A stretch of DNA of 64,000 bases, from the NCBI GenBank assembly GCA_963556145.1, contig OY744469.1:6358767-6422766 (forward strand), read 5' to 3'. Both the position numbers and the translations under genes were made by a program. Below the pieces are notes generated by a model, which was not told the DNA's origin, made no database searches, and was given only the letters and a program-made list of their open reading frames with translations. Each line of letters begins with the position of its first letter. Within the stretch, counting starts at the first letter, position 1. Positions 56,543-64,000 of this stretch are shown here, piece by piece. The stretch is from Hygrocybe punicea. Lineage: Eukaryota > Basidiomycota > Agaricomycetes > Agaricales > Hygrophoraceae.

Positions 56543-57593
56543 TTACATGTAACCAGATGAGCGAAACCAGCCTGCAGCCTTCGCGGGTGTTATAGTATCC
56601 ATTGCCGTAACTACCGTGAACCTCGGTCATGTGTATAACGGCGCAGGTAAGATTTGATGGATGAGAAGGCGAGCTCGATGGGGTTGTAGTCAGGGGAGTA
56701 TGGGGGCAGGTATATTATTCGACAGCCTGAAATGAAACAAGTTAGAGTGTCAACACGAGACAAAGAAGCGAGTGTACATGCTGCAACCTCTACAAGCTCT
56801 CGAACCTCTTCGGAATGGTGGATGTTGCAGTTATCGAGAACCAGAACGCTCCGTGGACCCGGATATGGATTAGTGAGAGGTATCTGGATGAATGTGTTAG
56901 TATTTTGTGTCTGGAATAGAGGATACTACGTACGACCATCTCGCGAAGGAATCGAACGAAGCACTCCGCCGTCACAGAACCCTCAATGAGATCGTATGCG
57001 ATGATTCCATCAAGGGTGAGGACTGGGAGGATAGAATACCGTTGTCCACGTACAAAGGCCTGCCGTTGCACACATCGAGTTCTGACTAATGACCAACCGT
57101 ATCGCCTGCGCTGTGTCCGATCATTCATGGCACTCTCATCGGTGAACATCAACATGGAGGGGTCGGGGACCTCTGCCCCAATCTGATTCATGAAAATTAC
57201 CCGTTGGAGGTCATTTCTTTCGAGAGCTTGAACAGATACATGCTTGTTTGAGAAGTGGAGCCGGCAGAGAGTGCGCATGAGAGTGGTGAGGGATACAAAT
57301 ACATTGCGCTGGGATTGGAGTTCAAGCTGTAGTTCGTCGAGGTATAGTGTGTGGTGGTGGGTTAGGAGTAGACGAATGAAGCCAATGTCGAGTGGAGTAA
57401 GAATGCGGCGACGCGCAGTTGGTTGAGCAAAAGGATTGTGAGTGAGGCCGTAGATGCGGTGGTACTGGAGAGTTTTGTAGACGAGTGACTTGCGAACACC
57501 AAGGAGATCACAGATCTCTTTGATATTGTAGCCACGGTAGTGGAGGATTGGGATCCTTGCTTTGAGATCTCTCGAGATAGTGTGAGGCGGCAT
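56543..57593 (-). CDS. DDE transposase of the Tc1/IS630 type
   Basis: Proposed exons 57593-56934, 56883-56778 and 56726-56543, with introns of 50 and 51 nt. Starts [20 protein letters not shown]; an upstream in-frame ATG at 57692 inside the TIR would add 33 residues. HTH block [20 protein letters not shown]. Catalytic triad: Asp in [11 protein letters not shown], Asp in [11 protein letters not shown], Glu in [12 protein letters not shown], about 35 residues apart (DDE_3 family). The frame stops with TAG at 56613-56611, while the usual family ending ([20 protein letters not shown]) lies in a different frame just after, so either a 1-nt indel has removed the last ~25 residues or another splice exists. 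Catalytic core otherwise intact. Confidence 0.85.
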
Positions 57594-57972
57594 AACAGTT
57601 GAAAACCTAAATTGTAACTCAGTGTGTGTATTGGGTTCGGCTTGGACGGCAGCGGAGTTGCGCCACCCTGAATTTTTTCTCACTTTCCGCATGTTTATGA
57701 AATCAGCTGTAAGTGATGCCTGAATGTGGACTAGCGAACCAGAGTAAACTCAAATCTAAATTATACTTTCCCTCCACACTTTAGCACTGATTATTATTTT
57801 GATTGCAGGACTAATCTAAAGGCAAAAGAAAAGAATTAATTTAGACATTTATTTATTCATGACTTAAATTCAATATTTAGATTTGGCCCAAATGTAAATC
57901 CAAAGATTATATTTTGCTGCTAACTTTAGAAATAACTTTAGATCCCCACTAAATGTTGAAATTCCTGATGTG

Positions 57973-58610
57973 TGTAGGTTAAAAAGTGAACTTATACAAT
58001 CTAAAAAGGTGAAAAAATGCGAAATTTCCACATACTTTGAACGTTGACAGTGAGATTGGCTATCAAATGATAGATTATGTCAACCAATGATAATTTACAC
58101 CAATAAAAGACATTACCAGTGCTCCAAGATACAAAACAGAGCCAGAAAAAAGACAAAGCACAAAAAATTGAAGAAATTTCGACTTTTTTGTCTATAAAAG
58201 GAAATATTATGTCAGCATTGGACCCTGAATGGTGCAGGTACATCACCTGATCCAAATGGCTTTTTTTCGGAGTCTGAATATGGGAAAATGAGCTTAAACA
58301 AGCTAAAAAGATGAAAAAATACAAAATTTACACATACTTTGAAAATTGAAAGGGATATGGGCTGGAAAATGATAGATTATGTTAACAAACAACAGGATAT
58401 ACCAATTGAAGACATTACCCATGGTCCAGGAAATAAAACAGAGCCACAGGAAATAAAAAGCACAAAAATCCGAAGAATTTTTGAGTTTTATGTCTAAAAA
58501 AGGAAAGCTTATGTCAGCATCAGACCCTGAATGGTGCGGGGACATCACCTGATCCAGAAAACTTTTTTTCGGAGTCTAAATATGGAAAACTGAGCTTAAA
58601 CGAGCTAAAA
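57973..58610. repeat. ~310-bp tandem repeat upstream of the Helitron gene
   Basis: Two diverged copies (about 57980-58288 and 58288-58600) share GAGCTTAAAC, AAAACAGAGCCA, GACCCTGAATGGTGC and CATCACCTGATCC. A third, partial and more diverged copy appears at 52360-52538, across the inserted TIR element. Probably part of the Helitron 5' region. Confidence 0.6.
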
Positions 58611-59809
58611 AGGTCAAAAAACGTGGACTTAACGCACCAAATGGGGAAGGTGATGATTCAGGTTCAAGAGGCAAAAGTGCAATAAGGTTCAAAGTCTGGG
58701 TTCAAATGGTGATCTGACTAATGATTACATAATCATGATTACATAAGAAAATTGACCAAAACTAAAATTGAAATACAAAGTGATCTAACCATATTGGGTT
58801 TGTTTATTTGTATTTGTTTGTCATATGGTTAAGTTGAAACATCACTCAAAAATGTCTAGTGATAATATTTATAGAAGAGCACATTATTTGTCTTTGTTTA
58901 TATCTATTTGTATTTGTTTACTAAAGCTCAAATAACACTATATAAACTCAAACATCTGATGAAATATATGTTATTACAATATATAATTAGATTTTTTAGA
59001 TGCAATGAAGTTTATGATGATCAGTATGAAATTTGGCATATATTATGAAAAATTGCCTTATATAGTTAGATTGGTCACATGTGACTATCACCATTGTGAT
59101 CGGCTCAAAATTTGGTATATACTATGAGAAATTACCTTATATGGTTAGAGCGGTCACATGTGACTGTCACACCTTACCTGAAATGGTTACATTAGTCAGC
59201 AGTTCAATTTTCAGCTGATTCTGATAAGAATTGAGACCAGTACGAATATTTTGAATATAATTGGAAGGTAATGTGTCTTTTTTATGACAACCCATATTTG
59301 GATGCTTATGTAAGCTTGTGCACACATGGCCCCAACTGTATCCAATTTTGCAGTATCAGAAATAGAATCATATCTCTTGCCCAAAAAATTTTTCTCTATA
59401 GGCGATCATAGAACATTAATTAATTAATTAATTAATTAATTACAAACCCTCACTGGTCCTGGTTTGATAAAGAACGAGTCTTTTAATAAATTAAAAGAGC
59501 TCGTAATTACAGCCATTTGCATAAAGCATGACAGTTGCCACATTTTTTTTGTTTATAAGAAAAACAAAGACTTAGTGAAATTTCAAGTGTGAAGTAGTGT
59601 ATCCTGAATGGATTGAGATCATTGTAGAGGCAAATTTTATCTATTCTTCAAGGCCTTTTCAGCTGTGTTATTACATTTGAGCTGTGTCTAGTGTATGCTG
59701 AGTTATAAGCATAATAAGATAGAGTAGCAGCTGAACATTGCACTTCAGGCTATCCCCAAACCTGAACAACTAGTTACAACTCACCTCTAGTACTGAACCA
59801 TCTACATGT
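58611..59809. other. AT-rich, no gene; small duplication and microsatellite
   Basis: Two ~64-bp copies with TTGGTCACATGTGACT-type palindromes at 59028-59091 and 59109-59171; (ATTA)n at about 59414-59442. No long open frame. Confidence 0.6.
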
Positions 59810-60840
59810 TGGTAAAAGTACTGGGCAGCCCAGGGACGAAACGTCCCTGGGACGATACGTTGGGACGTCCCATTGTCCCTGGTCTGGTGTATGGGATGGC
59901 CCATGGGACGACATTTGGTGTTGTCCCATGGGACATCCCACACAGAGGGGGTGTCTGGGGGCATTTGGGACGTCCCTTCTCTAGATATTTAATAGAAACC
60001 TCAGGATGATGATAGCATCTAGTTGTAAATTTCAAGGCCTTGTCATGGCCACTATGGGTACCATGGGTGCTATAGCATAGTATAAGATTGTACATACTTA
60101 TTCTTTTGAGAGTCACAGAGCTGATTGTCCTTCAAGGTCAGTGGCAGGGTGTGAAGATACAGCAGTTCTTTCCACATATAAAGACAGAACGAGTGGGAGA
60201 GGAAAAGTGCTGGAGATGTTGGGTATTGAGATGGGATTGAGGGGGAGGATTGAGGGTGTGCTTCTAGTAAACCAATCCCTTGTGCATGTGGCAAGCTGAA
60301 GCTTGTAGGGGAGTAAGTGAGCAGAGCATGCATGATATACAAAGAAAAGTAGGGCTATATATGCAGAGGAGGCTGAGCTGAAAATTAAACACGTGTATTA
60401 TGAAGACCTTTTGATCAGGATATCAGTGGTTATTACATTATTGGCTGTGCATACAATGGCTGACTGGGAAGCAGATGCAGAGGATAGATCTGAAATTAGA
60501 GTGTGTCTTGAGGACAGTGGACTTGGGTAAGGAGACATCTCACAGAGGTTTTATTGGGACATCCCACAGGCTCATCTGGGATGTCCCTGTCAGCTTGCAG
60601 CTGAGGCTTTCACAGCCTTCTCTGGGACGTCCCTGTCAGCTTGTGGGACGTCCCACAGCCTTGTCCGGGACATCCCTCTCAGCTTGTGGCACGTCCCACC
60701 AAGGCTTTGGGATGTCCCACAGCCTTGTCTGGGACGTCCCTGTTAGCTTTTGGGATGTCCCACAGTCAGTTTGTGGGATGTCCCACAACCTGGTGTGGAC
60801 ATCCCAATGTACAGGCTTGTGGGACTGCCTGCTTGCTCAG
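59810..60840. repeat. Minisatellite based on the palindrome GGGACGTCCC
   Basis: Two clusters (59815-59985, 60540-60835) of perfect or near palindromes GGGACGTCCC, TGGGATGTCCCA and CCCATGGGAC at 20-40-bp spacing. 59990-60540 between them is unique sequence with no gene seen. Confidence 0.85.
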
Positions 60841-60889
60841 CATCTGCTAAGTCATACAATAATAATCATTCCAATCCACATCTTACATA

Positions 60890-61754
60890 ATTTTAAATAA
60901 TTTACATTTAGCAACTACTTAAAATAGATATAGCAAATCAAATAATTATTTTACCTAAATACATGGTATTCTACTTATCAGGGGAGAGGCAGGGAGGTGG
61001 AGGTGGAGGAGAGGACAGGAGAGGGGGCAATGGCAGGGGCAATGGCAGGGGGTGGGCAAGGGGAGTAGGGCAGGAGGTGGATTGGAGGTGGATGGGAGGT
61101 GGGGGTGGCAGGGGGCAGGAGATAGGCAGGGGAGAAGGGGCAGGTTAGGAAGGGACAGACTAGGAGACAGTCAGGGGGAGAATGGAAAGGAGGAGGGAGG
61201 AGGGGGAGGGGAAAGGAGGGGAAAAACCAACAAAATTACACACCGGTGTTCCCTGGTGTCCACACCCCTCCGCGTCCTCGCCCTTGTCCCCCTCCTCGTC
61301 CTCGTCCTCGTCCCCGTCCCCATCGTCGTCGTCGTCGTCGTCATCGTTGTCGTCCCCGTCCCCGTCGTCCTCGTGTTCGTCGTTTTCGTCCCCGTTCCCG
61401 TCCTCGCCGTCGTCCCGTCCCCGTTTTCGTCGTCCTCGTCCTCGTCCCCGTCCCCGTCACCCTCGTCCTCGTTGTTTTCGTCCCTGTCCCTGTCCCCGTC
61501 CCCATCCTCGCTGTCCTCGCTGTCCCCGCTGTCCTCGCTGTCCCCGTCCTCGTCGTTGCCGTTGTCGTGGTCCCAGTCCCCATCGTTGTCGTTGTCATCC
61601 TCGTCGTCCCTGTTGCCGCCATCCTCATTGTCCCGGTCTCTGTTGTCCTCGTCATCCCGTTCCCTCGTCCCGGTCGTCCTCGTTTCCGTCATCCGTCGTC
61701 CGTTGCCCCCGTCCCCGTTCCCGTGCTCGCTGCCCCCGTCGCCATCCTCGTCGT
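60890..61754. mobile_element. P3 element, left arm
   Basis: AT-rich end from about 60916 (ACTTAAAATAGATATAGCAA) matches the reverse complement of the P2b right end (12340-12412) and resembles the P1 end at 751. Then G-rich and GTC-rich tracts run to the N gap. Confidence 0.75.
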
Positions 61755-61854
61755 NNNNNNNNNNNNNNNNNNNNNNNNNNNNNNNNNNNNNNNNNNNNNN
61801 NNNNNNNNNNNNNNNNNNNNNNNNNNNNNNNNNNNNNNNNNNNNNNNNNNNNNN
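61755..61854. other. Assembly gap (100 N)
   Basis: Exactly 100 N between the low-complexity arm and the palindrome centre of P3; true length unknown. Confidence 0.95.
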
Positions 61855-62970
61855 GTCTGAAAAATCTAAAATTAATTCTAGGAGTGCTAGGTAAGGTATA
61901 CATTGTGTTCCAGACAAGTGCCTGGTAGTTGGTGGTGCAGGGAATGTGTTGTAGCCAAAATGGAGTTGGATCTTTGCATTGTGGCTAGACAATCAAAAGT
62001 CCGTATAAGCACACACAATCATGAATGGAATGTGAGGGACAAGTTCATCATATTTTGGCTACAACACATTCCCTGCACCACCAACTACCAGGCACTTGTC
62101 TGGAACACAATGTATACCTTACCTAGCACTCCTAGAATTAATTTTAGATTTTTCAGACGTGTACTCGCAAAGTTAGCTGTTTAAGGGTCCAATTTTGGCA
62201 GAGGCATAAAATATATGGTGAATATCTCCACATATAAAATGAAATAAAATACATAAACTCCCCTCGGGGTAGTTGCATCATACCTACATCTCTTAAGGGT
62301 TTTGCCCTGGCCATTGAGGTGTTGTAGTACATGTAATAATAATAAGAAAATCCAGCCACCCTTCCCTATATGGCAACTCGACCCCGTTTGGGACATCGGC
62401 AAATTCCGGTTGAAAGTCTCGTGCACGAGTTCAACAAGACTTGTCGTTTTCAACAACGACGCGACAATGGGTGCGGATGCCAGAGCACCCCAGGTAAGTG
62501 GTCCATTTATCCTTTTCATTTATTCTACTAACTACTTAAATACTTTTAGGTTTTTTTGCTGCACCCTCGTGCCAAACAAACGCGAACAAAACAAGCAGAC
62601 GCGGATGCGGGCGACAAGGAGGGAGGTCACAGCCCAGAACGGGGACAACCCAGGCCCACCACGACAACAAGAACGGGGACGACGAGAATGAGGACGACGG
62701 GGTAAACGAACGAACGCGACCATGGTGCGAAAGGGGAAGATGACGACGGGAACCGGGAACCATGACAACGGAAAGACAACAACGAAGACGAGGATGACGA
62801 GTAGGGCAGCGGGCATGGGGACCGGGACGACGACCAGGAGGGGGAATGGGACGACGAGGACCACGGAGCCCACGACAACAAGGACCACGGCAACGGGAAC
62901 GACGAGCACGACGGGGACGACGACCAGGCACACCTTGCATCGGATTTTCGACCTGTAACATTGGGGGAGC
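61855..62970. mobile_element. P3 element, centre and right arm
   Basis: 61855-61960 is an inverted copy of about 62055-62157, giving the palindrome centre. The right half, from 62050 onward, is nearly identical to the reverse complement of P2a and includes the exon module, the GAC-rich arm and, near 62815-62830, the uninterrupted version of the site where the LTR element sits in P2a. The outer AT-rich end is missing. Confidence 0.8.
62370..62600 (+). other. Exon-intron module of the P family (P3), best preserved
   Basis: ATG 62370, exon to 62493 ending CCCCAG, donor GTAAGTGG, 56-nt intron 62494-62549 with TACTAAC and TTTTAG, then GTTTTTTTGCTGCACCCTCGTG and a frame into the charged arm. Exon 1 reads MATRPRLGHRQIPVESLVHE. 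No family recognised; could be a short spliced transcript rather than a protein gene. Confidence 0.55.
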
Positions 62971-62989
62971 CCATGAGCTAAACCCCCAA

Positions 62990-64000
62990 TCCCAGTGGAT
63001 GGGCCGAGATGGGCCGAGATATTATCCAGACCTATAGGATTGGATGGGCCGAGATGAGCCGAGATATTTCTGTCCCTTGGTATTGAATTGGCCCATAAAG
63101 TTAGAAATAAAGATTGCCCACTAGAATTGAATGGGCCGAGATGGGGTCAGATATGTATTTCCCACTGGCATGGGATGGGCCGAGATGGGGTCCGATATTT
63201 ATGTCCCATTAGCATTGGATGGGCCGACATGGGGATGGATATTTATGTCCCACTGGCATTGGATGGGCCGAGATGGGGTGGGATATTTATTCCCCAATTG
63301 CATTGGATGGGCGGAGATGGGTTCAGATATTTGTTCTCCACTGGCATTGGATGGGCCGAGATGGGGTGGGATATTTATTCCCCACTGGCATTGGATGGGC
63401 TGAGATGGGGTGGGTTATGTATTCCCCAATTGCATTGGATGGGCCGAGATGGGGTGGGTTATTTATTCCCCAATTGCATTGGATGGGCCGAGATGGGGTG
63501 GGATATTTGTTTCCCACTGGCATTGGATGGGCCAAGATATTTGTTCCTCACTGGCATTGGATGGGCCGAGATGGGTGGGATATTTATTCCCCAATTGCAT
63601 TGGATGGGCCGAGATGGGTTCAGATATTTATTTCCCACTGGCATTGGATGGGCCGAGATGGGGTGGGATATTTATTTCCCACTGGCATTGGATGGGCCAA
63701 GATATTTGTTCCTCACTGGCATTGGATGGGCCGAGATGGGTGGGATATTTATTCCCCACTGGCATTGGATGGGCCGAGATGGGGTGGGTTATTTATTCCC
63801 CAATTGCATTGGATGGGCCGAGATGGGGTGGGATATTTGTTTCCCACTGGCATTGGATGGGCCAAGATATTTGTTCCTCACTGGCATTGGATGGGCCGAG
63901 ATGGGTGGGATATTTATTTCCCACTGGCATTGGATGGGCCGAGATGGGGTGGGATATTTATTTCCCACTGGCATTGGATGGGCCGAGATGGGGTGGGATA
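62990..64000. repeat. ~36-44-bp minisatellite running off the window
   Basis: About 24 units of the type GGATGGGCCGAGATGGGGTG plus a TATTTATTCCCC segment and CACTGGCATT or AATTGCATT. The first units near 63000 are less regular. ORFs here are repeat translations. Confidence 0.92.

Larger units (their letters stand above)
54763..57709. mobile_element. Two-gene Tc1/IS630-type transposon (2947 bp)
   Basis: 101-bp TIRs (54763-54863, 57609-57709) start CAGCTGATTTCATAAACATG and differ at only a few positions. Flanking TA at 54761-54762 and 57710-57711 is the TSD. It carries a plus-strand accessory gene (54780-56422) and a minus-strand DDE transposase gene (57593-56543), whose 3' ends are ~120 bp apart. 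It is inserted in the right arm of the 52539-57972 element. Confidence 0.92.
52539..57972. mobile_element. TIR element (possibly CACTA-like) split by a Tc1-type transposon
   Basis: 52539-52860 is inverted relative to 57710-57972 plus 54670-54762 once the Tc1-type element is removed. Ends CACATCAGGA and TCCTGATGTG. Flanking TGT on both sides (52536-52538, 57973-57975) would be a 3-bp TSD, as in CACTA elements. The 52930-54660 interior is GC-rich low-complexity sequence with a 54-bp palindrome at 53185-53238. No transposase, so non-autonomous. It lies just upstream of the Helitron gene within that element's ~310-bp repeats. Superfamily uncertain. Confidence 0.65.

Noticed and set aside
62990..64000. 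CRISPR-like spaced repeats
   Set aside because: Units are contiguous, variable minisatellite repeats in a eukaryotic sequence, with no unique spacers or cas genes. The same applies to 3961-6451 and 12536-13290.
1..64000. KDZ-type elements with TET/JBP genes, known from agaricomycetes
   Set aside because: I looked for TET/JBP-like dioxygenase motifs and KDZ transposase blocks and saw none.

Overview
The window looks like transposon-dense, gene-poor chromatin from a basidiomycete fungus, most likely a mushroom-forming agaricomycete. The clues are introns of about 48-66 bp with GTAAGT-type donors and TACTAAC-like branch sites, a chimeric fungal fatty-acid-synthase remnant, and protein families that expand in agaricomycete genomes: BED-finger hAT transposases, Helitrons with a helicase-protease polyprotein, a RecQ-like helicase, DUF6589, and IS630/Tc1-type DDE transposases. 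No intact ordinary host gene is visible. The genus cannot be told from the sequence.

Layout: 1-6.45 kb holds a 34-bp minisatellite on both sides of a long-inverted-repeat element (P1, 751-3587). 6.45-12.4 kb holds two more P elements joined at a 100-N gap, with a non-autonomous LTR retroelement (6488-9225) inserted in the first. 12.5-13.6 kb is a palindrome-rich minisatellite. 14.8-21.3 kb holds a hAT MITE, a degenerate hAT transposase gene and, inside that gene, a 2.36-kb near-perfect palindrome. 21.4-23.2 kb is a fatty-acid-synthase pseudogene. 24.0-31.2 kb is a hAT-type element carrying a young 6.0-kb LTR retroelement. 32.2-38.3 kb has a RecQ-like helicase pseudogene, another hAT MITE and a DUF6589 pseudogene. 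39.0-52.5 kb is a Helitron on the minus strand, split by a hAT MITE (39449-40796) and by a 3.9-kb, almost intact autonomous hAT (45664-49552). 52.5-58.0 kb is a TIR element whose right arm is split by a two-gene Tc1/IS630-type transposon. 59.8-64 kb has a palindromic minisatellite, a third P element (again with a 100-N gap) and a further minisatellite running off the window.

The history can be read from nesting and target-site duplications (TSDs). Four elements with GGGTA-rich arms (4235-4552, 14813-15569, 24043-31209, 34841-35921) share hAT-type ends and 8-bp TSDs with the intact-looking hAT at 45664-49552, its transposase being a candidate source of their mobility. The most unusual features are: P elements that carry a conserved, apparently spliceable exon-intron module; the same module inside a hAT MITE; a conserved 54-56-bp palindrome in several element families; and a Tc1-type element with two convergent genes that both open inside its inverted repeats.

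Limits: boundaries given with TSDs are exact in the sequence; P-element and satellite edges are approximate. Family names rest on motif recognition, not on searches.
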